Shown here: positions 1-11,489 of the stretch, piece by piece
Position numbering within the stretch: position 1 is the stretch's first letter
Layout of the letters: every line of letters begins with the position of its first letter
Assembly (NCBI RefSeq): GCF_037126465.1
Contig: NC_088207.1
Span: 46,620,143 to 46,684,142 of the forward strand
DNA length: 64,000 nucleotides
Reading direction: 5' to 3'
From: Ornithodoros turicata
Lineage: Eukaryota > Arthropoda > Arachnida > Ixodida > Argasidae
Translations under genes and position numbers: made by a program
Notes under the pieces: generated by a model
Database searches by the model: none
The model's input: only the letters and a program-made list of their open reading frames with translations
Told to the model about the DNA's origin: nothing

Positions 1-1149
1 TCTGAGAATCTCCTTTTTCTTCGTTAACGGAATGTCAGAATCACAATTCTCCGTCTCATGCTGTTGTGACGAACAGAATGTGCAGCGTGTCTTCCCAGCC
101 AAGTGCTGCAGTGCGGCTACTGAAGCTGTTGGCTGGCGTTTGCGGTCGTGAGAAGTCTTGTACTGTCCCTTGTCGTCGGTTTTTTGGGTAGATGTTGCCT
201 GCTCCCGGCTTTCTACTTCAATTCTAACCAGTTGAAGTAGGTCTGACACCTTCTTCCGGTATTGCCTCACAGCAGGGTCAGAAATTCTTGCCGTTCCGGC
301 GCTGTCTCCAGCTTGAATATCAGATGGAACTCCCACCGGGATGGATGCCATTGCCGATTTTCTGTGATATTGCAGCACAATGTCTCTCGGTAACGAGCGT
401 AGCAGTACAGGGTACAGCAGTGAACAGTAAGAGTCTTCACTCACACCTAGGACATTCAGTCCGCGAATGTGGGCTTGGAGTCTGTCATAGAGCTTACGAA
501 GCTCGCGTACGTCTTCGGACAATCGTACGGGACGAATATTCAAAAGTGCTTCCATGTGATCCTGAATGATGGCAGTTTCCGTCCCATAACGTTGCTGCAA
601 CAACTCTACTGCGTCCTTGTAGCATTCTGCTGACAAGTGCAGACCTGCTATAGCAGCTGCTGCCTCGCCGACTAATACCGACTTTAGGTAACTGAACTTG
701 TCACTCTGGGTCAGATCTTCGTTCTGATGGATCAGCCGTTGAAATTGTTCCCAAAAGGCCTGCCAATTTCGCTGCTTGCCGTCGAACTTCAATAACTCCA
801 ATTTAGGGAGTTTCACCTTGACTGCCGTCGATCTCGTCGTAGAAGTGGTCTGTATTCCAGTTTGTACAGATCCATTCTTCTTGCATTTCAGTCTGGCGAT
901 GCAGGTAATCACACGGTCGTTGTATTCATATGTGCGCGTAAAATCCTCTTCGCTCTGTTCGATCTCGCTGTGTTCGATTTCAGCGTCTACGTCGTTAAGT
1001 TGCTGGTGACACGCTTGAAGCCGTTCGATCAACACATCGAGAGCGTCCAATGTGGCTTCTCCAGTCCCGCTCAGTAGACTGTTGGCTTCGGTGATGATTC
1101 GGGTCACTTGGGACCGGAGCACCTGACGTTTCTTCGGTAGATGAGACAT
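1..1149 (-). CDS. BEL/Pao retrotransposon Gag, 5' part of the polyprotein (runs off the window)
   Basis: The minus strand is open from an ATG at 1149 to base 1, giving 383 codons without a stop. The reading continues outside the window, so this is partial at its C-terminus. Residues 1-100 are acidic and likely helical. Residues ~112-140 carry KLPKLELLKFDGK followed by W..FWEQF, the pattern I know from the DUF1759 Gag domain of BEL/Pao elements. Near residues 356-369 lies a CX2CX4HX4C zinc knuckle, which in this family packages the RNA. In BEL/Pao elements Gag is followed by protease, reverse transcriptase, RNase H and integrase; these would lie left of the window. The LTR and primer site sit just upstream at 1245-1496, as expected. 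The unbroken frame suggests a young copy. The family call is by motif recognition, without a search. Confidence 0.85.
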   Translation of the reverse strand, partial: MSHLPKKRQVLRSQVTRIITEANSLLSGTGEATLDALDVLIERLQACHQQLNDVDAEIEHSEIEQSEEDFTRTYEYNDRVITCIARLKCKKNGSVQTGIQTTSTTRSTAVKVKLPKLELLKFDGKQRNWQAFWEQFQRLIHQNEDLTQSDKFSYLKSVLVGEAAAAIAGLHLSAECYKDAVELLQQRYGTETAIIQDHMEALLNIRPVRLSEDVRELRKLYDRLQAHIRGLNVLGVSEDSYCSLLYPVLLRSLPRDIVLQYHRKSAMASIPVGVPSDIQAGDSAGTARISDPAVRQYRKKVSDLLQLVRIEVESREQATSTQKTDDKGQYKTSHDRKRQPTASVAALQHLAGKTRCTFCSSQQHETENCDSDIPLTKKKEILR

Positions 1150-1244
1150 GGCGTCCGCCGTGTTCGATTCCGTTGATTCGCTGCGTCGTTACCGTTTCAG
1201 CAGTGTTCGTCGATCAGAGTCCTTCAATACCTTCAGTCCTCGAA

Positions 1245-1264
1245 GATCCCGGGTTTCGGCACCA
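1245..1264 (-). promoter_or_regulatory. Primer binding site of the BEL/Pao element
   Basis: On the minus strand this reads TGGTGCCGAAACCCGGGATC. It begins with TGG, the complement of a tRNA CCA end, and has a T-arm-like continuation. It sits 7 bases from the likely LTR end and about 95 bases upstream of the Gag start. The primer tRNA was not identified. Confidence 0.7.
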
Positions 1265-1271
1265 AAAGTTA

Positions 1272-1496
1272 TGTGAAATCGTTCGTTGGGGAGCTTCGCT
1301 CAAAGACAGGGACTCAAGCATTCCATCGCAGCATCATTTATTTGCGACCATGTCTCACGGTACCCGAACCAAGAATGACAAAAGTAAACACCAAAAAAAC
1401 AGTTCACGTGCTCCCCGCACGATCGTTGTCTTCTTCCCTTTGTAACACGTTTACAACTTCAGCCCAAAAATGTTACACGCAAAAAATGTTCTAACA
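1272..1496 (-). repeat. 5' LTR of the BEL/Pao element
   Basis: On the minus strand the block next to the primer site ends in ..TTTCACA. A start at TGTTAG (1496) or TGTAACA (1477) gives an LTR of about 205-225 bp. An AATAAA polyadenylation signal lies at 1342-1337, fitting an R/U5 boundary. The outer end is uncertain because the partner LTR is outside the window, so no target duplication can be matched. A longer LTR ending near 1675 (TGTTGTAACA) is also possible. Confidence 0.55.
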
Positions 1497-1499
1497 ACG

Positions 1500-3940
1500 G
1501 GCTTCCGTCGGCTCACGCTTCGCTGTATGCGGAGCCGCCGGGCCGTACAGTCCGAATAATCCGGTTTAGAACTCAGGTATTTAGGCTGGGACCGCGAAAA
1601 GAACTTCGATTAAAGCGGTTTCGTTATCAAGAGGGTTTGTTGTATTATTTTATTAAACGTATATTGTTACAACATTGTTATAATGCCTCTGCTAGTGTGG
1701 CAGCGAGATTTATGAGCGATATAGCGTTAATATAGCGTTATTGGTTTCGTAGAGGAGATGACGTCATTTTGATAATACAGTTCTTCTTATACTTACGGAG
1801 AGAAGCTGGGAAAGTCACGAAAAACGCGTGTCTTTGTGATTTTTTACTAAAATATAATGACTCGGCTCAGAAATCACATCTCCATATTTTTATTTCTCAA
1901 TCAATCAGTCAATCGGCTCACAAGTTGCTGTCACCTTCACACGGATCGATCGGGCGTGTTCACAAATTGAGCCACCGTTTACAGTTTCAGCGCTCACTCG
2001 CTACACTTCGAACACAGTTAACGTTACCGACGTTAGCAGCCAGAGAACGTTACCAAGGCACGTCTAACGGCCGTCATCGATACAGCAATCTACAGCTATT
2101 GAAATTGCTTATGGAACTCCGGCCAAGCGCAAGAGACCCGTCGACTGTAGCGCTAAAACTGCATTACAAGGGTCGAAAACGCCGACGCTTGTAATCCCGA
2201 TCTTGACTTTGCTGAGCTAGGCAAAAAAAAGCACCATCTTCAGGACCGAGAAAATTGGTTCGCCGTTAGAAACAGGCGTGAAGTGTAATCCTAATCCTCT
2301 GCTGCGATCCTGATGTATTCGTCGCGATAAAAAAAGAAAAGAAAATAGGAAGACGAACGACCCGATCAACACAAGGAGCTGGAAAGCAACGGGAGTATAG
2401 CGGGGTGTTAAAGAGAGTCAGTACGACTTGGAGGAAATGGAGTTGGATCGTCAAGACGGGATTAGTTGCCTTGTTCCCCGGGATCTTTGTGAAGAAAGTT
2501 GCGGTGCTTTTGAGAGACTCGCAAGGATCTCAATCATCTGGTGAAAATTGAGGAATGGGAAGATAGAGAAACGGGAATGGGGCTGCTTCCTAGTAATGAT
2601 ATATGCCGACAAGGTATGAAGATGTATGAACAGAACGTGAGAAATATCGGCAGGTCTGAAAAGAGGAAGAGTCGTTTGGAAGCATTTCTTAGTGAATGTA
2701 CAGCTCGGAAAGGACAAGCGATAATCCGGCTACATTGGCTTGAAGACTTCATTTGGTGATAGCGATGAAGCCCCATGCTGTCACCAGTATAGGCAAAGCG
2801 AAAGTACATAATAGGATACCAATCGCTTATCCGAGCTACAGCTCCCCAAATCCTCATAAAATGTGCCGTTCTGGGCGATTGCTTTAGAGAACTGAGAATT
2901 GTGACGAATCGGTTTCGGTGCAGGTGGGAGTTTGTAATGCTGGGTGCATAGAACTAACATAGTAACGCATAGCTTCTTGCGGCCTTAGTGCGTCTAAACA
3001 AGGGTCCCTGGTCTCTGCTGTAGCTAGTACATTAGAAGTATAGCACACGACACGTCGAAACAGACTATTAAACTTTCTGCTAAGACGCTTTGCAGCGTCC
3101 AGCAATGTACAGAGTGTGCAAATAAGCATCACGCATGGCTAGGATGCCCATTCTCCATTAACCTGCCGAAATGTTGTTGACTCTCTCAACTCTTCTCATA
3201 ACACTATACCGCCTACGTCTAAACAGTCTCCCCAGCCCATTACTAAGAGGCGTTTCCTTTCATCAACTCCATCCTTTTTCGGTTCACACCTCAAAGTCCC
3301 ACGCTTTTCTCTGCGAACCCATGAATCAACCGGAACTCGCTGGTATTTCTCTCGCGGAACCCATCGCAAATCAAGTGAACCCACCAGAGGTCACACCCTG
3401 AATCGCAGTCGCACCCTCTGTAACAGGCATACTGGGTACGCCTTGAACCTCTTGGAGGTTATGGTACATAAACACTGTAAAGACTGTAGTTTTGTAAATC
3501 GGGAAATGAAAGAGAAACACCGCAGTGGTGAAGGAGAAATAAGACAAAGAGAACAAGCAAAGAAAGGATGAAATTACTGTCCCACGAGTGTGCTAGACTA
3601 CATAGCGACTTCATTGAGGTCTTTAAGCACTTTGGGTCCGCTTCAGTGTCTCCGAAATATTTTAAGCGGAAGACCTCTCATGTGAGTGCCATGGTCCTAG
3701 AATGGACCCCTTTCACATACGCGTCGAATCCTAGCGGTTCTCCAGCGAATCACGCTCGGAGCGCGTCAAAACAAATCCACGTGGGTAGTACAAAGGACCA
3801 AAACCGGTCCGGTGTGGGACCGACGAGCTCGCGCCGTTCGTGCAGTCTCCCTTCTGGTCCCAAACTTCTGTCATCCCCATACTGCGCCATCTGGTGAATG
3901 CGAGGATAACCCCCTCCGGCGCCTCAAGGTCATGCGCAGG
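1500..3940. other. Unassigned non-coding DNA
   Basis: I see short overlapping reading frames on both strands but none with a recognisable domain. One CRE-like TGACGTCA palindrome is at 1759-1766. No SINE, LINE or TIR element was recognised here. Confidence 0.5.
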
Positions 3941-3944
3941 CGCA

Positions 3945-4195
3945 TGAGCCGTTGTGAAAGAAGTCCATTTTGACGACACGCGGTAGGCCGTCGTCCAGTG
4001 TTGCCAAGTCCTATTCCAGGCGGCGACGGACTTCAAGCAACGATCACAGACAACTATAGGATGTGCTCCACAACTCCACAGACAAGGGCAGTTTGGGGAG
4101 CCCGCTTTCCCAAGGTCGCCTAGAAATCGGCCACTGCATGAGGCATTCAGTCGAAAGCGATGCAGTAGTGTCTGCACGGACACACACCTATACGT
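3945..4195 (-). pseudogene. Decayed LINE ORF2 C-terminus (RT zinc-finger region)
   Basis: The minus-strand frame contains LLHRFRLNAS...GKAGSPNCP, which matches the region just before the C-terminal zinc finger of I-type LINEs. The intact LINE at 56.2-58.4 kb has LLHRLRLNVAR...GRLNSPNC at the same place. The finger is then broken by a frameshift. Downstream, another frame carries a ..LATLDD.. stretch matching the usual region after the finger. No upstream RT or RNase H is visible, so this is a short 5'-truncated relic. Its tail was not identified. Confidence 0.6.
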
Positions 4196-4448
4196 TGGAT
4201 GACGATGATGAGGTAGGCGATAATCACCGCCGTGGACCGGGATACCGATGCAGGTACCACAAAGACGTTGTCTAGGTTTATCCTGCAAAGTGATGGCGTG
4301 CTTGTCTACGCGTCTCCACTAAACCGGAGCTCCCTGTACATTCTCTTGCTCACAGCGACGACCCAGACTCAGAGCAAGTGAAGTCACCTAACGTACCGGT
4401 CCGCGCCGGTATACGCTCGCGACGCTCCTGCAGCTGCTGCGTCGTTCT

Positions 4449-4460
4449 CAGGTCTTGCGA
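4449..4460. repeat. Target-site duplication, copy 1 (CAGGTCTTGCGA)
   Basis: The 12-mer CAGGTCTTGCGA occurs here next to the (GA)n tail of the minus-strand LINE and again at 5190-5201. This is the expected arrangement for a LINE insertion. Confidence 0.55.
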
Positions 4461-5189
4461 GAGAGAGAGAGAGAGAGAGATAATACCTGTTTATTTACAA
4501 ACATTGGAACTGAGTGACACCCTTGAGGTGTCTGCTGCTCCATTTCTTGAAAGCGTTTCAATAACGCATGAATAAAATATACACACAGAACAGAAAACAC
4601 ATGCGACGACACACGCATACACACAATAAATATATACATGACATGGGATGTGAGGTACATCCCGGTGCTGTTGTGATTTAATTTACATAAGGGTTAGTAA
4701 CGGGTGATAATACGGGAGTCTTTTAAATAGTTGCAGAATGCTGTTAATGCGGTCGTCTGATGCAATTCATTTTGCCAGGCTCCAATGATCTTCACGAAAG
4801 AGAGAGGTCGATCATCCAGCTTAGCGAGCGTGCTCTCAAGCCTTGATCGTTCTGTAGAGTACTTTTGGCACTGCATTATTATGTGTAGTGTGTCTTCAGT
4901 GGTGCCACACGTAGGGCAGTCAGTGGAGGCCGATGGTCTGTAGCGATTCACAACACTGTTGGTTAGTAGCACACCCAGGCGAGTTCGGTGGAGGGCTGTC
5001 TGTAAGCTTCGTGGTACGTTCCGTGGAGGCGTAAAGGCTAGGTCTGGGTCTATGAAGGTTAAGTAGTCTGATGAACGAAGATAGGATTTCCACAGTTTGA
5101 CAGATTTTTCCTTAGTAGTTTGAGTGAGGAGACATTTCGCATCCTCTGGTGTGAACGGTATGGACGACACAGTTGCTTGGCTGTACTTG
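4461..5189 (-). mobile_element. 5'-truncated LINE 3' end with (TC)n tail
   Basis: The minus strand encodes the last ~165 residues of a LINE ORF2 (frame 5293-4694). It includes IPFTPEDAKCLL, a long W-containing stretch, and the finger CPTCGTTEDTLHIIMQC (CX2CX7HX4C), then TLAKLDDRPLSFVKIIGAW. The frame is open to its stop at 4694. A ~215-base 3' UTR follows, with AATAAA near 4492, ending in a (TC)n tract (GA on the plus strand). The 12-bp direct repeats at 4449 and 5190 suggest the insertion covers 4461-5189. On that view the first ~35 codons of the frame (5190-5293) are read-through from the flank. Confidence 0.7.
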
Positions 5190-5201
5190 CAGGTCTTGCG
5201 A

Positions 5202-6160
5202 AATGACGAGGTGTCCAGATATCGTGCACATTCCTTGCGCAAGAGGGGTATATGCTGATGACGCCGCGTGCCAGAGCGTGCTGTCATGTACATTAATTGT
5301 ATTTGTTGTCTTCAGCTTGTTTTAGCAAACCGGCCGAACGATGACAGACAGCTAATTGGAATCCAGCCGAAACCAAGCATTCCCCTCCAGTCATCTGCTT
5401 AAGTTCCACGGCAATAAATTCACCAAGAGCCCTGTCAGAGGCCGGAATGCGATCCGTGTTATCGGTCCACTTTAATGGTGCAGTCCCACAAGGATCATCG
5501 GTACACCTGTTACTCTGCACAAGGCGAGACATTTGTCGGAAACTTTGAGTGGCAGCCCCACTGAGGGCCTCTGAGCGCAAGCAGCCGGCGAACCAAGGAA
5601 GGAAATTGCTCCGAGCACATGCCATGATGAATGAAGACGGAACATCCATCTGCCCTGCTGGGGTTTCTATTTTGCTTCAGAGAGTACCTTTGCGGGAGGT
5701 GCCACTTGGTTTCGGTGAGCTGTCGTTTGGGCATGTGTTACGTTTGCCAGCAACAAGGAGGGGCACAACTCCACGAGGTACCTCGCAAGCTTGCCTAAAG
5801 TAGGCGTGTGGGATTATGTGTGTGTCGGATCGGAGAAGGACTGTCGAATCTGTGGCATGCTTAGAGCGAGGGAGGGATACACAGTTTCAGGCACTGGAAA
5901 AGTACATTCATAAGAACAAGAAGAAAATAGCTAGCCAACAGACATAACGTTGCATCAAATGCGCTATAGTCAGTGAGCGCATTCCTGACGATTGAATACT
6001 CCAGTGCTCAATACTACGATCTTGTGAAATTCTCTCTAATGAAATATTATTTTTCAACTGCTTCGCCTTTTTATGTAAGTTGTAATAAACTAACACTGAG
6101 GAGTACATCAAAATAAGATGATATACGCAGCCTGTTTCAACTGTGGACACACACCGCTCG
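5202..6160. other. Unassigned DNA
   Basis: A minus-strand frame of 118 codons (5649-5293) has no domain I recognise. I see no repeat structure. Confidence 0.4.
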
Positions 6161-7420
6161 AGGAAGCGCGCGCGTGTGGAACGCGTGCGTGAAACCTTTC
6201 GCGCTGATCGACGCTACTGACTATCAGTGAAGTTGCAGTGTACCTAATGAGTGGACATGAAATCGGGAAGTGCGGAAACTAGTGCATTTCCAGTGGAATT
6301 TTCCACACAGCTTTTTCTTTGATGCGTGGTTTGTGATTTGGTTACAACGACACAGATTTGATGCAGCGCCTAAGAGCCCCGTGTTGAATCCTTAGTAGAA
6401 AAAAATAAACCCAAGTGAGCAGTGTAAGTGTTCACCAGGTGCGCTCTCGTCCCACTGCACACACGTTCAAGGAAACTATCCCAGCGAGATTACAGAGTGC
6501 AGTGTCCCTGATCGCCGTAAATAAGGAACAACCTTTTTTATGGTGTCTACAACAGTGTTACCTGCAACAGAAGAAAGAACAAAAAGTAGACAAAACCTGT
6601 ATTCGAGCCGAAGAGAGAGAGAGGGGGAGAGAGTGGAGGGGCCATTTAATGTTCGGACACGGCACGGACCTCACTGATGGAAGGAGCCCCAACGAAGAGG
6701 GAATTTCAGGTGGAGACGCGGGGATGTTTTATGAAGCACGCTGGCTCGTAAATACCGAGCCAGACGTGAAAATCGAAAAGAAAAAAAAAAAGGCAAAACA
6801 GTTACGTGGTTCCACTTTCGCCCCCCGTCTATTTTGTCTTTGTGCGAAAGTTTTCGTCTCGTTTCTTCGTCACCCAAGAAAGCAAGAAAAGTTTCTGTTT
6901 CCCGCGCGCCGCCATGTTGTTGTTGTCGCTGTTGCTGCTGCTACGGCGGCGCTTTTTCTTTTTCTGCCGTTTATGTACGTTTATCTGCCGAACATGTTGT
7001 CGGGCCCGGCTTCTTTTTCCGCAAAGTGCCGGGGATATTACATGTACACGGAGAGAGGAGGTGTTTTGATCCTGTGACTTGTTCTGGTAGAGCAGAGACT
7101 TTTTACGATCCCCTGTAAATCTTGCAGAAACGTTTTTCCTCTCCCGCATTCGTTCATGTGCGTTCCTTGTTTGGTGTACCGTGTCTTTAGCACAAGTTGT
7201 GATTTCGGGTTGCTTGTCTTGGGGGGGGGGGGATGTCGTTGCACTTTTCTTGCTCCCTCCATTTTCCGGCCGAGGTTATCGTTTGCGGACGGCTTGACTA
7301 ATTGGCTTGTGGAGGTTGATAGAAACCGGGATACCAGCGGAGAACGTGCTGATACATTCGTATGTGTGCCAGCACCTGCCTTGCTGAAAAACACTTCCTC
7401 AACGAGGTCAACGGTGTAGC
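6160..7420. other. CpG-rich stretch, possible 5' UTR or promoter region
   Basis: The base composition changes here. There is a GCGCGCG-rich block near 6163-6200, purine-rich runs (6605-6640, 6775-6792), a GTT/GCT-rich stretch at 6910-6955 and a 12-G run at 7221-7232. A plus-strand frame of 220 codons (6415-7077) is low-complexity and has no domain. This could be an untranslated first exon of a host gene. That is an inference from composition only. Confidence 0.25.
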
Positions 7421-8210
7421 GAAGTCTTATGGCACGTCGATTCTTTTTCTCTTCGGCTGTTGATGTGACATCACGATATCTTTGACAAACCTTGACCTTT
7501 TTACCGCTTGACCTTTTTAAACCTTTCGAATATCGGAAACGACGTCAAAGCAGACAACTTTGTTCTGTGGAAAAAAGAAGCAGCAGCATTCAAAATTTCT
7601 CGTTAGGTGTTCGTTGTCATCTATATGTCAGGTCCTGATGGACGACATAACACGTTACTCAATAAGCGTCCTTAGTGCCTTACATCGAATGTTAAGGATA
7701 AATCCGAAAAGCCATAAGGATTTCCTTCCTAAATATTGCTTAAACTATTTGCCCGTCCACACGTCTTTAGCGTTCACCAGCTTTCGTTTCCCGCAAAACC
7801 TATCTCCAACTTATATTCCGGATGCACACGAGCTTCGACGCTGAAACAAATTGAAGCTCCGTCACCAATATCTCTTTCCCGTTTCCCGAATGGCTGTCAA
7901 TAGCTCTTCACTGTAAATACCTTCCATTCACTCGTCTGGAGCGTAGATAGAAAATGGCATCGGCTGTCATAGTGACTGTTCTCATTTCCGGCTGGTTACG
8001 GCCGTATGTCTTTCTTTACTCCGGTTATGTCTCAGCTCCTTCTTTTAGGAGAAAGAGGCATATGCAAAAAAAAAAAAAGTAATGCAGAGTCTCTGAGTTC
8101 TTCACTACTGTAAGTTGTCGAACTTCCGCTGCAGTAAAATAATGGCGACATTGGACCATTCATCCCGAATGAGGGTAGATGGATGAATGTATCAGTATAA
8201 GGATTTTTTT
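7420..8210. other. Unassigned DNA
   Basis: Only short frames are present and I recognise none of them. An A run lies near 8067-8079. Confidence 0.4.
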
Positions 8211-8214
8211 ATTG

Positions 8215-8320
8215 CGTGTTAGCGCTGCGAAGCAACTGTGGCTATGGGCGGCGTGCAGATGTAGATAGATGGAGAGAGGACAGCAAGGAAGGAGTGGGGG
8301 ACAACGGGGTTAGTATGCCG
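8215..8320 (-). mobile_element. 5'-truncated tRNA-type SINE (3' body)
   Basis: Read on the minus strand, the block contains the SINE body end, including TCTCTCCATCTATC..., GCCACAGTTGCTTCGCAGCG and CTAACACG-like sequence, next to a T run at its 3' side. It lacks the tRNA head and the GTCGGCACAGTT core. Confidence 0.7.
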
Positions 8321-9744
8321 CTGGTGTATAAGGAAATAAGGAAATAAAAAATGTCGACCTGGACCTCGGCGTCTGGTTTCGCAGGGAAGCGACTCATATT
8401 GGAGGACATGAAATACATCATGAAATACCGTCACGACGAGAGAATGGCCATACTTTATCATGTGTCTAAAACGTGAATTAGAAACACGAGTAATTGTCAT
8501 TGTCGTCATTTGTGTTTCGTTAATTGCAGCACCGATATGTGTAAATTGCGTTATAATTGCAAGAGACGAATTCTACGCCTGACTGGAAGCGTTACATAAA
8601 TGCGAAAGCCTGGTTGCTCTGAAAATACGGTTCTGCCTTAATGAAGAAAGCAACTTGTCATTGACATATGTCAGAGTGTCGTTGTGTCGTTGCAGGGCGT
8701 TTCATTCCATCTCTACCAGAGGGCGCCACATGCTAACTTCGGCTTTATTGCTAGGTTTCCACGGTTTCCACTCGCCTGCAATGCTTTGTGTGCAGCCGTC
8801 TCTCTCTTTCTCTGAATGTCTGGCAATCCTCCTCGTTTACAAAATGATTGCAGGCCTGCGACATCGTGCGTTCACGGACGATACTTATGGATCTCGTCGA
8901 TATGCTCCACCTTCTAGTTAGGAAGAAATGAACGAAAGAATTCAACGAACTGCGACGACATATCGAGGGTAGCGACACCAACGGGTAGCGGACGTCGCAA
9001 AGTAGAAATTGCTTATGACGATGCGCGCGCGGAATTGAACGGCGCCAGTAAAACATGTCAGAAGAAGTCCTCAATCATAAGGGCGCGTCAAGTAGAGTAC
9101 ACACAGAGAATGCGTCCCGAATCCCGATTGATTTGATTTGATGTGCAAAAGAAGAAAAAAAATGTAGATGTTAGTCCCGAGCCACTCGATTGAAAAATTG
9201 CGTCTCAATCAGTTGTCCGGAAAATGCAAGAAAAAAAAAACTAAAGAAATGTGTGCGAAGAAGTAAAAACAAAACAAAGAAGTAACCTGCGACCGGCAGC
9301 AATGTAAATATACATCGTATAAGTCTGTAGACGTGCACGTAACGAAGATTTGACATATGCGACTGTTTCGTTGAAATCTTCCGTCGCGAAGTCCCTCTAC
9401 TGCACTCGGAGCTGTCAAAGCAGAGGGAAGATCTTGGAAGGGGACGAATGACTTGCCGTAATGGAATATCGAATTTTCATGAAGTTGAAAGCTCTCCAGT
9501 TTCTGTTCGCCTACAGTATGTACAGACGCGTGAGAATATTTCTCTCGCTGTCTTTTTCTGCTCTCCGTTGTTTGCTTTTGCTGCACGTCCTAAGAGACCT
9601 ACAGCGTGAGTGGATGTAGGAACAGGGATTACGGGTAAGCATCTTTCAATGTTTGTGGCGCGTTTATGTGTTCTTTACTGTTCTATTTCTTTTTATTTCT
9701 CGTTTGCCGTTCCCACCTGACAGAGAAGGCCGAAAGTCCGGCAT
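8321..9744. other. Unassigned DNA
   Basis: There are short unrecognised frames and A-rich runs (9155-9160, 9230-9240). No element was recognised. Confidence 0.4.
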
Positions 9745-9902
9745 ACCTTCCAGACGACTGTCGGCACAGTTCCCCCTGAAGTCGGCCCAGGACGCATACT
9801 AACGCGCTGCCCCCCCCCCAATCCCTTCCTGCTGTCGTCTCTCCATCTGTCTACGTATGTACGCCGCTCATGGCCACAGTTGCTTCGCGACGCTAACACA
9901 GA
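9745..9902 (+). mobile_element. 5'-truncated tRNA-type SINE
   Basis: The plus strand carries CTTCCAGACGACTGTCGGCA, CAGTTCCCCCTGAAGTCGGC, the C-rich middle, and GCCACAGTTGCTTCGCGACG, followed by CTAACACAGAATAATAATAA as the tail. The tRNA head and most of the GGTTTTCCCTGGGTTTTCC segment are missing. Confidence 0.8.
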
Positions 9903-10036
9903 ATAATAATAAAAAGTTTTACGCACCTTTGCGCCTGCACATTGGACGTAAAATAATTCGTTGAACATCGACCATGTGGTCAGCAAGTGCGCGTCTCAAC
10001 ATCTTGAAAGAAGACTTGACTTTTCTTTTATTTTTT

Positions 10037-10094
10037 GAAGAGTGCCAAGCCAAATATTGGCTGACCACTCTCAACACTTAAAAACAACAACAAC
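10037..10094 (+). mobile_element. LINE 3' tail fragment, (AAC)n-ending family
   Basis: The segment GAAGAGTGCCAAGCCAAATA through CTCTCAACACTTAAAAACAA is nearly identical to the 3' UTR of the minus-strand LINE at 14.1 kb and likewise ends in (AAC)n. No coding part is attached, so this is a severely 5'-truncated copy. Confidence 0.65.
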
Positions 10095-11233
10095 TACAAA
10101 AGACTTTTACAACGACAATTTTGAAGACACAACAGCTCAGAAGACTTAGAAGTCCTCAAAAGACTCCGACTTATTGATTCCAAAACTGACACTGCTTAGC
10201 ATTGTTTTCGTTTGTGTTTTCTATAAAGCTTATCCCTTAAACTATCTCTTAAAAGTTGGATCGCAGTTCAGTCTGCCCTGTCATGTCTTGTTTGTCTGCG
10301 TCTTCTTTGATCATCCCAGGTTGAGGTTTAAGCGTATTTTTAAACTTATCTCAGTTTTCAGCCTTGTGTGCCTCGAAAGACCGCAGACATCGCAGACGAC
10401 GACGTCACCACATCGCGCACCGACGAGTTGAAATGCCACGAAACTTTCAATGACTCACCAAGTCTCGTGCCGCATAATTATGAAAGCGAGACGCAAATTA
10501 GCAAGGGCACTTTCCTTCAAACAGAGTCTGGTGCAGAGAAAAGCGCGTGTGCAAGAGCATGCATTCATTAGAGGGATTGCATCTCCCTGTACATGTCTCT
10601 CTTTGGTATCGTCCTCCCCCTATAGCACGCCGCTTATTAAGCACCCTACTCACTGAGTGATTGTTCGTGTCCCCACAAACACGAATTCTGCATTTCGAAG
10701 ACGTCCAACCCACATGGAAGCACGCTTTACCCCGTGCTATTCCGACAAACTTCAAGTTTAGCTGAGTTGTCCGGGAGGTCCTCGAGCTAATGAGCTCTGC
10801 AGCGTCCTGTTCGTTCGCAGGATCACAGCCAGCTCTTCTGTATGCTCATGAGTTTGCGGCATCTGAAAGCATTGAACTTTCCGCGTTGCGCGCAAATGGT
10901 GTTCGAAGTGACAGGCTCATGTTCCGTACTTGTATATGTGGGGTCCGTGTTGAAGTGGTCGGTGCGTGATCAATTGACTGCATTAAATTTTGGAGTTGTG
11001 GAGCAGAAGGCTCCTTTTAAAGGTGAAGTAGCGAGACCCCTCGGTGTGTTTTGTGACAAAATGATGTCTTTAAAAGTCCTTTATGTACCGAGATAGTCAT
11101 GGAATGTCTTTGACGGGCTTCTTCCTACAGACGCATGGAACGCGTTGCTACAATAAGTATGGTTAATTAGTTCAAGTATGCCGGGAAGCTCTCTGGTTGG
11201 AGGTAACCGAGACTCTAAGATGTTGAATACAGC
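10095..11233. other. Unassigned DNA
   Basis: Several frames of 65-85 codons occur, none recognisable. I see no repeat. Confidence 0.4.
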
Positions 11234-11235
11234 TA

Positions 11236-11484
11236 CACTATTAAAAATGAACTTCACCGCACAGCACGCTCCTAGCCAACCATCTACTCGAATGATATCG
11301 CTATGTGCCCTGATTTGTTCAAAACGGTAGGCGTACGCCTTTTTTGTGACACTTATGCTGTTCATAATTGTCACAAAAATGGCGTACGCCTCCCGTTTTC
11401 AGCAAATCAGAGCAGATAACGATATCATTCGAGATGATGGTTGGCTAGGAGCGTGCTGTGCGGTGAAGTTCATTTCTAAGAGTG
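11236..11484. mobile_element. Palindromic MITE, CACTCTTA family, copy 1
   Basis: Both ends read CACT[A/C]TTAAAAATGAAC-like, then CTTCACCGCACAGCACGCTC and CTAGCCAACCATC. The whole 249-bp unit folds on itself around GGCGTACGCC...GGCGTACGCC. TA dinucleotides flank both ends (11234-11235 and 11485-11486), which fits a Tc1/mariner-type insertion. It has no coding capacity. Confidence 0.8.
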
Positions 11485-11489
11485 TAGTT

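Noticed and set aside
3731..4288. 185-codon minus-strand frame as a host gene
   Set aside because: The recognisable part is a LINE C-terminus with a frameshift; the rest is read-through.
6415..7077. 220-codon plus-strand frame
   Set aside because: It is low-complexity, spans A-rich and GTT-rich runs, and shows no domain or splice context.
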